Positions 54,185-64,000 of a stretch of DNA of 64,000 nucleotides are shown piece after piece (position 1 is the first letter of the stretch; the number at the start of each line of letters is the position of its first letter). The position numbers were made by a program, and so were the translations under genes. The DNA is from Cyanophora paradoxa (lineage: Eukaryota > Glaucocystophyceae > Cyanophorales > Cyanophoraceae), in assembly GCA_004431415.1 (NCBI GenBank), contig QPMI01000545.1:62001-126000 (forward strand), in the 5' to 3' direction. The notes under the pieces are model-generated. The model worked only from the letters and a program-made list of their open reading frames with translations. It had not been told where the DNA came from and ran no database searches.

Positions 54185-54320
54185 CGCTTCCAGATCTAAT
54201 CTCAGGCGGCCACGATCGCGCGCGCAGGAAGCGGCGGGGGCGGGCGAGGGGTGCGCGCTTCCAGATCTAATCTCAGGCGGCCACGATTGCGCGCGCAGGA
54301 ACCGGCGAGGAGGCGGGGGC
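54185..54320. repeat. 71-bp tandem duplication at the satellite edge
   Basis: CGCTTCCAGATCTAATCTCA, then GGCGGCCACGAT(C/T)GCGCGCGCAGGAA, begins at 54185 and again at 54256. From 54321 to about 55070 I see no gene. Confidence 0.9.
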
Positions 54321-55070
54321 CACCTTGGGCTTCGGCGAGGACGCCGGCGGGGCCCCCGCGGCGTTCGGCCACGAGACAAGGCAGCTGCTCTAGGCCGCGC
54401 AGGCGCCAGCTCGCCACTGGCAGCGATAGCGATAGCGATCCCGGGCCGGGCCCAGGTGCAGAGTTTATAATCAGATCGCGGCTCGACCGATCACGTGACT
54501 TCGGGATACCGCAACTAATACTGTCGACGTCTATCAACACTGTAACGTTAACGTTATTTGATAACTGAATTGGATATCGATACAGTCGCTATTGGTCAGA
54601 CACGGGCCTGGCCGCGGGGCCCGGTATACGGCCTCCCATGGCCAGCTGCACGAGGGACAGACAGGCCTAGGGGCCTGATCATCAGTGATGGGATCTCAGG
54701 ATCCCATAGAGCACCCCCCCCGGAATTTGATACATCATGGCATTCAATAACTTAGTAATTTTTGGCCGCTGCCGCCGCAGTGCAGTACTAGCTATATATA
54801 GGGCAGCATTAGGGCTACGCCTATAGCTATTGTGGACTGCGGCACTGCTAGCCTGGCAGGGCGGCCCGGCGGCACATGATCATGATCATGAATCGCCGAG
54901 TCGCACGTGCACGCGCACCATCCTCAGGGCCTGGCATCTCGCGATGAACCGTTGAACATTAATTGATCGCGATCGACTCACGATCAGTGTGCCACCCACT
55001 GACTCCCAGCTGCAGCTCAGCGGCTTGCCCTAGGCCTGGTTAACGTTGGCGGCTCTAAGCCGGCTTCATT

Positions 55071-56640
55071 GCAAGGGGGGGTACCCCCACCCTTGCTCCC
55101 CTGGTGAGTTGGTGCGGCGTACTTTCTGTGTTAGCAATTTTTGTAAGATGAGATTCTTTGCATGCGCTCTCGTATAGGTGTGATCGCATCGTAGCTGCTG
55201 CGAGCGGCGAAAACAAATGCAAGGGCGGGGCTGCGCAAACATGTCATGGTCGCGCCTCACTTGCTATTGCTATACGCGCCGAACCACGTGCTCCTGATTG
55301 CTCTCGATGCGCTTTACAAACTTTGTCATACATGCCCGGGCTCGAAAAGCGGCGTGCGGCGCGCTAGGCCGCCTCAAGTACCTGTACATGTTGCACCGGG
55401 CGCAGGAAAAAAACGCTCCTGAGAGTTTCGGCCGATATCGTGTTGCGGTACCCACGACTCGAGCAGGGGGGAATGAAGCAGGGGGGAATGGAGCATGCAG
55501 CTCGAGCTCCACGACCGGACGCGTACGTATACGAAGCAGCAAGCGAAGCAGCTGTGCACGAGCTCGCAGCTCTGCTCGCGACGCCGCGTTCCGGTGCGCT
55601 TCCGGCTGCGGCCTCGAGCTCCGGCCGTGGCGTTCCGCCTACGCTCTCGGTTTCTGACGAACTCCGGTTCAATTCGCAAGCAGACTCCAGCTAAGATTGA
55701 GAGATGTCTAGACCCTCAAGCGCAGTCACGACGAGCTGTCATGCCGGTGAGCAATTGCAAGTGCCGTAGGACGGCGCAGCCGCGGGCCAGCTCTTACGCG
55801 TGCGTACACTTGCACGCCTATAGCTAGCCTAGGCCTCAACGCCACGCGCGCGTTTCTTGACCCGCGGCCAGCGCCCCAGCGCCCGCGGCATTCGCTGCAG
55901 CTGGGCCGGGCTATAGCTAGCCGCTGGGCCTCGCCCCCGCGCCGCCGCTCTCCAGAGCGCGCTGGCGCCTCGGCCCTAGGCCTAGGTCTGCAGCTGCGCA
56001 GGCCTAGGCTATGCGCAGTGCCCGGCACCACGTGCCGCTCCGCCCGCTTCCCCGAACGCCGCCCTGCCGGCTGCCTCGGCTTCGTCGATTCGAGGTTCGC
56101 CCCGCGCGCCGCTGCTGCTGCGCATGCGCACCTGGCCTGGCCGCCCCCGCTGGGCCCCGCCCGCGCACAGCCGCTGTCCGGGGCAGGCTTAAGCTGACGC
56201 CTCGGTTCTGCGCATGCGCAGGCTATGCCATGATGCGCAGGGCCCGGCGCGGCGCCACCTGCCGCTCCGGCTTCCCCGCCCGCCGCCGTCCTCGCGATCG
56301 CCTGCCCGCCTGCCTGGAGCCGCCGCCCGCGTCGCCACCCCACCTGCCCGGCCGGCCGCCTTGCCTCTCTGCCCCCCCCCCCCCCCACCCACCCCCCACC
56401 CCCCCCTCCTCCCGCCCCTCCCCCTCCTCCCACCCCCTCCTCCCTCCCCGGCCCCCCCTCCCATGTCCGGCCACACACCCCAACCCTCCTCCCCCATCCC
56501 CATGCAAGTACCCTGCAATGTGTATAAGGACCCCCCCTTGCATGCGCACCTCCGCGCGCGGCCCGCACTTCCCGCACTTGCACAGGACCGGGCGCGGTCT
56601 GCATTGCAAGACGAAGGTTAGAACCTTGAGCTTCACTCAC
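55071..56640. repeat. Segmental tandem duplication, copy 1
   Basis: Opens with the near-palindrome GCAAGGGGGGGTACCCCCAC...CCTTGC (55071-55096), then TTGGTGCGGCGTACTTTCTG, ACATGCCCGGGCTCGAAAAG, TCGGCCGATATCGTGTTGCG, CGAAGCAGCAAGCGAAGCAG and, near the end, AAGTACCCTGCAATGTGTAT. Copy 2 begins 1832 bases later with the same landmarks in the same order. No frame in it looks like a conserved protein. Confidence 0.8.
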
Positions 56641-56895
56641 AATGGGGCACTAGTCCTCTTCTAAAATGACGCAGAGCCAAAGCAATGGGAAGACCTATGT
56701 TGCTAAAAGTACGCATCCCGATGGAAGCGTTCCCGAGAAGATGATGTCAACACATTGCAGGGTACTTGGGGATGGGGGAGGAGGGTTGGGGTGTGTGGCC
56801 GGACATGGGGAGCTCGAGGGGGGGGCCGGGGAGGGAGGGAGGGGGTGGGAGGAGGGGGGAGGGGGCGGGAGGAGGGGGGGGGGTGGGGGGTGGGG
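56385..56895. repeat. Long inverted repeat, arms about 130 bp, spacer about 230 bp
   Basis: The left arm (about 56390-56525: C-rich tract, CATGTCCGGCCACACACCCC, AACCCTCCTCCCCCATCCCC, AAGTACCCTGCAATGTGT) is matched by its reverse complement in the right arm (about 56752-56890: ACACATTGCAGGGTACTTGG, GTGTGTGGCCGGACATGGG, then a G-rich tract), with small indels. Confidence 0.75.
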
Positions 56896-56902
56896 GGGGG
56901 CT

Positions 56903-58625
56903 GCAAGGGGGGGTACCCCCTCCCTTGCTCCCCTGGTGAATTGGTGCGGCGTACTTTCTGTGTTAGCAATTTTTGTAAGATGAGATTCTTTGCATGCACT
57001 CTCGTATAGGTGTGATCGCACCATAGCCGCTGCGAGCGGCGGAAAAAAATGCAATGGCGGGGCTGCGCAAACATGTCGAAGCCGCTCCTCACCTGCTATT
57101 GCTATATGCGCCAAACCACGTGCTCCTGATTGCTCTCAATGCGCTCTAAAAAATCTGTCATACATGCCCGGGCTCGAAAAGCGGCGTGCGGCGCGCTAGG
57201 CCGCCTCAAGTACCTGTTGTACCGGGCGCCGGAAAAAGTGCTCCTGAGAGTTTCGGCCGATATCGTGTTGCGCAGTACCCGTGACTCGAAGGGGGGAATG
57301 GAGCAGGGGGGAATGGATCGGAGCATGGATATGGGTGGCTGGCGCCAGCGCTCCACCGGTACCTGCAGCTGGACCGGACGAAGCAGCAAGCGAAGCAGCT
57401 GTGCATGAGCTCGCAGCTCCGTTCGCGACGCCGCGTTCCGGTGCGCTTCCGGCTGCAGCTGCGGCCTCGCGCTCGGGCCGCGGCGTTCCGCCTACGCTCT
57501 CGGTTTCTGACGTTCGAGAATTCTGCGTAGGCGGAGCGTCGTGCCGAGCTCGAGGCGGACGAGGGCCGCCGGCACCGTGCGGGCACAGCCGCGCGCGGAT
57601 GCATATGCGCTCCTGGTGGCGAATGCGGGAACAGTCGCCCTGGCCTGGTGGCGGAGAGCGCCCTGGTGGCGGAGAGCGCCCGGGGCCGGAAGATGACGAA
57701 GGACGATGAAGGCGCCCGCGACGCCGCGACGCCGGCTGTACATGTGTGCGCGCCCGCGACCGCGGCGTTTTGCCAACGCTAGCGCTCTCGGTTTCTGACG
57801 GACTCTGATTCATGATCAAGCAGACTCCAGCTTGATGCATATGTTGTCAAGCGCAGTTCAAGCACGGGGCGGGTCGCCACTTGCACGCGGGGCGCCTCGG
57901 CCCCACGTATGCGTGGCTTGAATTCGAACCGCGCGCGGCCGGCGCTCCGTAGCAGAGTGTACATGTGCACGTGGCGGCCGCAGCGTCGCAGCATGCGCAG
58001 CTGCTCCTACAGCTAGTACGTCGCGCCGGACTCCTACAGCTGACGCCTCGCGATCGGCCCTGGGGCGAGCTGACGCCTCGGCCCTGCGCAGGCGATGCGC
58101 AGGGCCCGGCGCCACCTGCCCCTCAGGGCCTCCGCCCGCTTCCCCGCCCGCCGCCCTGCCGGCTGCCTCAGCGCCGTCGACTCCAGGTTCGCTCCGCCGC
58201 TGCTGCCGCGCACCTGCATGCGCTGGCCCGGCCGCCCCCGCTGGGCCCCGCCCCTGCACGGCCGCCGTCCGGGGCGAGCTGACGCCTGTGCAGGCTATGC
58301 GCATGTGCAGGCTATGCGCAGGGCCCGGCGCCACCTGTCTCTCCTCCCGCTTCTCCGCCCGCCGCCGCCTTAAGCTTCGCCTGCCTGCTTGCCAGGCTTG
58401 CCCGGTGCCGCCGCCCGCGACGCCACCCCACCTGCCCGCCTCGCCACCACACCAGCATCGCCCGGCCGCGCCGCCCGCCTCGCCTCTCTGCCCCCTCCCT
58501 CCCCCCCCCCCCCCCCCCCCCCCCCAAGTACCCTGCAATGTACATGTGTACCAGTACCCCCCCTTGCACCTCCGCGCGCGGCCCGCACTTGCCGCTCTTG
58601 CACAGGGCCGGGCGCGGTCTGCTAG
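56903..58625. repeat. Segmental tandem duplication, copy 2
   Basis: Opens GCAAGGGGGGGTACCCCCTC...CCTTGC (56903-56928), then follows copy 1 with about 10% differences for about 600 bases. It then carries extra sequence, an 18-bp tandem (CTGGTGGCGGAGAGCGCC at about 57640-57680), and rejoins the copy-1 order (CCTGCGCAGGCGATGCGCAG, a C-rich tract, AAGTACCCTGCAATGTACAT, TTGCACCTCCGCGCGCGGCC). Confidence 0.75.
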
Positions 58626-59105
58626 TTGAATTCAAAGACGAGTTACATATAGATACTTCGCACATCGATGCAGGAGAAGCAAGCAATGCACTGCAGCATC
58701 GTAGTCCAGCTTCAAGGGGGCCGCGCCGACCCGAGGACTCCACCAGAACTAGTCGGCAACTAGTCTGACATCGTGAAATCACGATGTCGACGCGAGAAAT
58801 CAATCAAATGAATCATGGGGACACTCATCTAAGGCATTCGCAAAATATACAAACGGGTTTAGAAAGCTGCGCCTAATAATTATAATCTTACAGAATCCCC
58901 AGTACGAAACACACTAGATGAAGATACAGACACAATCAAAATGCTATACGAAGCATATGGCGATATCGATGATGAAAGAGGCGACGAAGGATGGCGAGGT
59001 CCGAAAAAGCAAAGCGAGAGGGGTGGCCGTGGCTGCGGCCGTGGGCGGCCCCCGGGCGGGCCCGGCGCGGGCGCCGGCGGCCTCGCCGGCTGCTGCTGCT
59101 GCTGG

Positions 59106-62100
59106 CTACCCCGGGGCCACCTTGCTCGCCTTGGAGAAGCTGGCGGATCCGGAGCCGCCCGCTCGCGCGAAGCTGCCCTTCCCCGCCGCCCCGCCGTCCC
59201 GCGCCCCGAAACTGCCCTTGCGAGCCGCGCCGCCGTCCCGCGCCGCGAAACTGCCCTTGCGAGCCGCTCCATCCCCCGCGAAACTCGCGTTTCGCAGGGC
59301 GCCGTCCTGCGCCGCGAAGCTGCCCTTGCGCGCCGCCCCGTCGGCCGCAAAGCTGCCCTTGCGCAGGGCGCCGTCCCTCGCGCCAAAGCTGCCCTTGCGC
59401 GCCGCAAAGCTGCCCTTCCTCCCGCCGCCGCCGCCCAGAGCGGCGTCGCCGTCGCCCTCGGGCCCCGGGCCGGAGATGGAGGCGCGCTTGCCGAAGGAGC
59501 TGCCGTGGAGGATGCCGGCGTACGAGGAGGAGGAGGTCGTCCGGTTCCAGCCGGCCTCCTTGGGCGACAGGACGCGCCGGGCGACCCGCGCGAGGTACGC
59601 GTCCCGCGCCGCCGCCGCCGCCACCTCCGCCCCGTTCGCGAGCTCCGCGCGCTCGGCGCCGTGCGGCGTGTGCGCCGCCTGCAGCAGCAGCGCCTGCGCC
59701 ACGTCGTGGGCCTGGCCGCCCCACCGCGCCGCGTTCGTCGCCCGCTCGAAGTGCCGCCGCGCCCCGCGCACGTCCCCGCGCGCCGCCCGGGCCAGCCCCG
59801 CGGCGCAGGAGCGGAGCGGGGCGTAGGCGGGGCCCCCGCGAGGCCGCGCTCGAGGAGGCGGCAGGCGGCGAGGATGCCGGCGCGCATCTCCGCCGGCGTC
59901 GGCTCGTCCCCCTCGTCCTCCTCGCTGGAGGGGCGCCCCAGGAGGCCGTCGCTCGAGGAGGAGGGCGTCGCCTGCGCGCTGCTCAGCGGCTTCGAGTTGC
60001 GCCGCGCCTCCGCCGCCCCCGCCGGGCCCGGCTTCGAGTTGCGCCGCCTCTGCTCAGCAGCGGCCTCGAGCTGCGCGGCCGGCCCCGACGGGCTCGCCGG
60101 CTTCGCGCGCGGCGGCGGCGGGTTCGCCGGCGTCGCGGCGGGGTACAGGGTCGAGGCGGGGAGGAGGAGGGGGTTGGGGACGCCGCGGGGGCCCGTAAGG
60201 GCGGCCCGCAGCAGGTGCAGGTAGAGGACGTACGCGCATGAGAACGCAAAGTCCGAGACCACCGCCGCCTGCAGTCCGAGACCGAGAATCAGATGGGTAG
60301 ATGGATGGGTGGGTGGAAAAAAAGCGGACCCCGAGGGCAGTCATGCGCTTGAGGACGGCGATGGCGTCGAGGGCGACGCGGGCGACGGGGCGGCCGTCCC
60401 ACGCGCGCCCCGCGGGGCCGTAGACGCGGTACAGCGCCTCCGCGTGCGTCGCGCCCACCGCCGCGAGGTACGGCGACGCCAGCCGCACCGCCCCGCTGCG
60501 GCGCGGTGAGAAGGAGCGTAGAAGAAGAGAGGAGGAGGAGGAGAGGGGGGGGGGGGGGGGGGGTACCGGAAGCGTGCGGCGAGGTAGGCCTCGAGGGCGG
60601 CGAGGGCGGCGGGGGCCTCGTCCTGGAAGAGCCGCAGCACCGCCACGCACGTCTCCCCCAGCGACTGCGCGGGGGCGGGGGCGCGTCAGAGGTCAGAGGG
60701 CCGAGGGAAATGCAGGGGCGGGGGCCTTGAGGGAAGGTCTAGGAGTCTCTAGGTGGGAGGCCTGGGGGCTCTGCGCTGGGGGTGGCGGGGTACCAGGTGG
60801 GCCTCGTCGAGGAGGTCCGGGTTGCGCCCCGCGCCCTCGAGCACGGCGCGCAGCTCCTCGACCAGGGCCCCCGCCCCCGCCGGCGCCGCGTGGCGCGCCG
60901 AGGAGCGGAAGGCGAGGGCGACGCGCCACACGGCGGCGTCGACGGCGCCGTTCTTGTTCCGCTGGCGCGCCGAGAGGAGGGCCCAGGCGGCGAGCGACTC
61001 GCCCGCCTCCTCGAAGCGGCGGCAGCGGATGAGGACGTCGGCTAAGGGGTTCATGAGGCCCTCGGCGACCCCCGTGCGGTCCACGCCGTGCGCGATGGAG
61101 CGGGCGAGGGCCGCCCACCGGAGCGCCGCGGGGGGCCGGCCCGCCGCCGCGAAGCACTGCGCGACGCGGGCCACGCCGAGGGCGGAGACGGCGCTCGCGG
61201 TGGGGCGCCGCGCCGCCAGCAGCGCCAGCCGCGCGATGCCGTAGACTGCGGGGCGGGGGCGTCAGTCAGATGGATAGATCCCTCTCAGGTAAGCTTAAAC
61301 TAAGCTCAGCCTAAGCTCTAAGGCCAAGCTAAGGGCGCACGGCGGAGGGTCATGCGGGAGGTGTGGAAGGCCGACGAGATGAGGGTCACGAGGAGGCCCA
61401 TCGCCTCCCTCTCCCGCGCCCGCCCCTGCCCCACCGATCGAAAAGGGCGGAGAGAAGAGGAGGAGGAAGCGGAGGAGTTAGTACCGGCTCCAGCTCCGCC
61501 TCGTCGTCGTCCTCCTCCTCGAGGCCGGCGGCGTCGTCGGCGGGGGGCCGCTTGTGGGAGAAGCGCAGGCGGAAGAGGTGCCAGCGCGCCGCGACGCGCT
61601 GCAGCAGGCCCGAGCGCGGCACCGAGCGCCCGAGGGCGTCCAGCCCGCCCTGGCACAGCGCCACCGCCTCGTGGTGCATCCTGCGGCCAGGCAGTCCCGT
61701 TTAGGCTTAGACTTGGAGGATGCGTAACTGAGGGGCGGGCGGACTCCATGCGCTGGTAGAGGTCGGCGCGGAGGCGGAGCCAGCGGGCCTTCTTGAGGGC
61801 GGGGGCCTTCGGGCTCAGCTTCAGCAGGTCCTCGTACAGCCGCGCCGCCTGCGGCCGACGAGGCGGACGAGAGGTCAGCCCCGAGCCGCCGAGCTCCCTA
61901 GCGACATGGCAGGGGCGGCCTTGACGGGTGGCACCTCGAGGTTGGCGTGGGCGGCGTAGGCGGCGGCGGCGCAGGCCTCGAGGTGCGGGCGGGCGCGCTC
62001 CGGCTGCTCCGCCAGCGCGAAGTGGTGCGCCAGCACCGACGCCGCCTCCGCACGCGCCGCCTGCGCCCGCGCGAGAGAGGGAGGGGCGCCCGTCAGGCGG

Positions 62101-64000
62101 GCCTCGTCGTTTATTTATCGACCGCGGAGCGAGGCGGTCGGGGGCGGGGGCGGACCTGGCCGTCGCCCCTCTCGGCGAGGAGGCCCTCGTGGTAGGTCGC
62201 GAGCTTGAGGTGCAGCGCCCGCCGGTCCGTCACCGGCAGCAGGCTGTACACCACCTCCTGCGCCCCGCGGCAGAGCCGCCTCAGCGGCGGGGCGCGACAA
62301 GAACCCTAGAGACCAACGGGGTGCGGCGCGCCTGCATGAGGGGCTGCTTGAAGCGGAACTCGCGGCGGCGGGGCCGCTGGCGCTCGAGCGCCGGCTCGTA
62401 GCCGGCCTCGCCCTCGTCCGGCGCCGCCTCCACCACGATGTTCAGCTTCGCCAGCGCCGCCAGCTCGCGGGGGACCGCCGCCGGCTGCGCGGGGCCCAGG
62501 GCGTGAGGCGAGCGGGGGGGAGGGAAGCCCCCGCCGGGGGCACCTGGGGGTGGATGGCGAGGAGCTCGAGGTTCGTGAAGGAGACGCCCACCACGGACGC
62601 TGTTTGAGCGGGCCGGTCGGAGGCAGAGGCGGAGGGGGGCGAAGGCGGGGCGGGGCGGGGCGGACCGAGCTTGAGGGTCATGGCCTGGGAGGCGGAGAGC
62701 TTGTCGAGGCGGGAGACGAGGCTGGCGCGGGCGCCGTCCGACGGCTTGAGCCGCCGCAGCGCCTTCTTCAGCAGCACGCTCCCCGCCCCGTCCACCTGCG
62801 CCAGCCTGCTCTAAGGATCTCTCCAGGCCGGGGCCCCCTCTCTTCGGACCTGGATGGAGCCGTCCTCGACGAGGGAGCGGGCGAGGTCGACGACGAGGAA
62901 GGGCAGCGAGTCCGTCTGCGTGCAGATGAAGTCCCGCAGCACCCGCGGCACCCGCGCCGCCCCGATCGACGCTGCGCGGGGCGCGAGTGAGGGGCGGGGC
63001 GGGGGGGGCGGGGGCGGGGGAGGGGCGCACAGCAGATGAGGGCCTCGGCGTCCGCATCGCTCATGGCGCCCAGCGCCGCCCGCTCGCACGCCCCGGCGCC
63101 CCGCAGCAGCGCCGCCGCCGCGCGCCCGATGGGGGCCCCCGGCGCGATGGGCCGGCTCGTGGCGACGACGGCGATGCGGCGCTCGGGCGGGGCGAGGGCG
63201 AGGAGGGCGTCGGCGAGGGCCGCCAGCGCCCGCCAGCTCTGCGAGTCGGCGTGGTGCATGTCTGCCGGGTCGCGCGCCTCAGCCAAAGGCGAGGGTAGGA
63301 CGGGAAAGAGGGGAGGGGGGCGGGCCCTCGAGGATGAGGAGGACGGGCCGGCCCGTCGCGGCGCGCTTCACGAGGAGCCGGACGAGGAGCGCCCGCGTCG
63401 CCTCCGCCGCCGCCTCCGCCGCCTCCGCCTCGTCTGCGCGCCCCGCAAGCTCAGCCGAGCGGCGCGGAGGCGGAGGCGGCGCGGGGCGCACCGGCGCCGC
63501 CGGCGACGGCGCGGGAGGTGCGGCGGCCGCCGCGGGAGCGGCTCGTGGCGGCCCCGTCGGCGTCGCGGCCGTCCTTCGGCCCGCCGCTCTTCAGCGAGGC
63601 GATGAGGGAGGCCCAGCGGTGGCGGATGCCGCGGCCCTGCGCCTGCGCCGGCGCCGCCAGCCTCGAGAGGTTGAGCGGCTTGCCGCCCGCCGCCTCCAGC
63701 TTGCTGATGATGCCCCGCGCCCCTTCGGCCGCCATCCGCTCGCGCAGGATCGCCCAGCCCCGCCCCGCCTGCTTTGGCCCCCCCGCCAGCGCCGCGGGCT
63801 TCGAGGCGGGCGGGGACGGGCGCGGCGGCGGCGCCGGCGGGGCAGACTTCGTCGCGTTCTTGAGCATGCTGACGAGGCCGGCCCAGCGGTGGCGGATGCC
63901 GCGCCCGCGGTACTGCAGAGGCAGCTCCGGCTGCTTCGGGAGGTTGAGCGGCTTGCCGCCCGCCGCCTCCAGCTTGCTGATGATGCCCTGCGCCCCCTCC
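59106..64000 (-). CDS. STAND/AAA-type NTPase with helical repeats, soluble-adenylyl-cyclase-like, C-terminal part
   Basis: The 5' end is outside the window. At the edge a linker unit occurs twice (IISKLEAAGGKPLNL...GRGIRHRWA). Next comes an NTPase: RLLVKRAATGRPVLLILE joined through a GC-AG intron to DMHHADSQSWRALAALADAL (Walker B plus the D-x-H-x-A-D-x-x-S-W motif), RRIAVVATSRPIAPGAP (sensor region), SDADAEALIC and RDFICTQTDSLPFLVVDLAR. Then MTLKLASVVGVSFTNLELLA, FRFKQPLMQ joined to EVVYSLLPVTDRRALHLKLA, and TPR-like helices (ASVLAHHFALAEQPERARPH, LARSIAHGVDRTGVAEGLMN, RGARRHFERATNAARWGG). This is the order found after the cyclase domains in ADCY10-like proteins; those domains, and the P-loop, would lie upstream. 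The tail has RRRNSKP/ARRNSKP sites and the RKGSF repeats, stop at 59106. A one-base frame change is apparent near 59835. Confidence 0.6.
59169..59420 (-). repeat. RKGSF peptide repeats (six exact, two variant)
   Basis: Within the last 104 codons of the preceding gene, RKGSF occurs six times and RNASF and GKGSF once each, separated by Ala/Gly/Asp spacers of 2-8 residues (AARDGG, AADGAA, AAQDGAL). The unit is 7-13 codons, so the repeat is irregular at DNA level. Confidence 0.85.
63616..64000 (-). repeat. Intragenic tandem duplication of about 270 bp in the linker
   Basis: Plus-strand blocks 63616-63726 and 63886-64000 both begin GCGGTGGCGGATGCCGCG and end CCAGCTTGCTGATGATGCCC. They encode two copies of IISKLEAAGGKPLNL and GRGIRHRWA(S/G)L(I/V). 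The second copy reaches the window edge, so there may be more. Confidence 0.85.

Noticed and set aside
50883-54270. Open frames of 500-1000 codons rich in RRAAAAARREGRRRGG on both strands
   Set aside because: They are a by-product of the stop-free 41-bp satellite; the same is true of 45620-46675.

Overview
This is a nuclear window from a eukaryote, most likely a photosynthetic protist with a primary plastid. My best guess is a glaucophyte alga such as Cyanophora. The reasons are: very GC-rich genes split by many short introns; a DUF1995/LPA3-type plastid protein (4012-5706, minus) that begins MAF, the N-terminal phenylalanine signature described for glaucophyte (cyanelle) transit peptides, with no signal peptide ahead of it; and protist-type multidomain genes. 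Many introns open with GTGCGTACCCC, GTACCCC or GC (often CAG|GCGCGCC) and run straight into C-rich sequence. Exon joins were worked out by hand, so inner boundaries are approximate unless given exactly.

Left block (1-14355), dense genes: an unrecognised minus-strand 3' exon; a plus-strand gene (1029-3921) with what look like two Rho-type RNA-binding domains and no ATPase; the DUF1995 gene; a short-chain dehydrogenase (5791-7408); and a large minus-strand receptor-like membrane protein (8204-14355) with a periplasmic-binding-protein-like ectodomain, a Cys-rich GCC2/GCC3-type stalk and about ten membrane segments.

Repeat block (about 14.4-27.9 kb): GC-rich degenerate repeats, two arrays of about 150-bp monomers that lead into a shared TATA-bearing unit, a 548-bp terminal-inverted-repeat element, and a nearly complete but frameshifted LINE (ORF1, then endonuclease, reverse transcriptase and zinc knuckle).

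Middle block (27.9-45.0 kb), genes: a WD40/alpha-solenoid protein matching the TSET/TPLATE subunit TTRAY/TWD40-1 (27867-34415, minus); divergent from it a UBE2W-type ubiquitin-conjugating enzyme (34768-35613); an F-box/leucine-rich protein (35933-37906, minus); an ATG1/ULK-like kinase (38486-40545); an intronless membrane-anchored methyltransferase (41831-42649); and a nuclear coiled-coil protein of unknown role (42801-44985, minus).

Right repeat block (45.1-58.9 kb): two arrays of a 41-bp GC-rich satellite with a six-monomer higher-order period, a short inverted-repeat element, several tandem duplications, leucine-rich-repeat exons that run into the satellite, and a tandem segmental duplication. 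The right end (59106 to beyond 64000, minus) is the C-terminal NTPase plus helical-repeat part of a large protein resembling the non-catalytic region of soluble adenylyl cyclases. It ends in a run of RKGSF repeats.

The genes do not form one pathway. They cover plastid function, vesicle coat, ubiquitin, signalling and RNA binding. Several sit head to head with short shared promoter regions (5706/5791, 34415/34768, 37906/38486).
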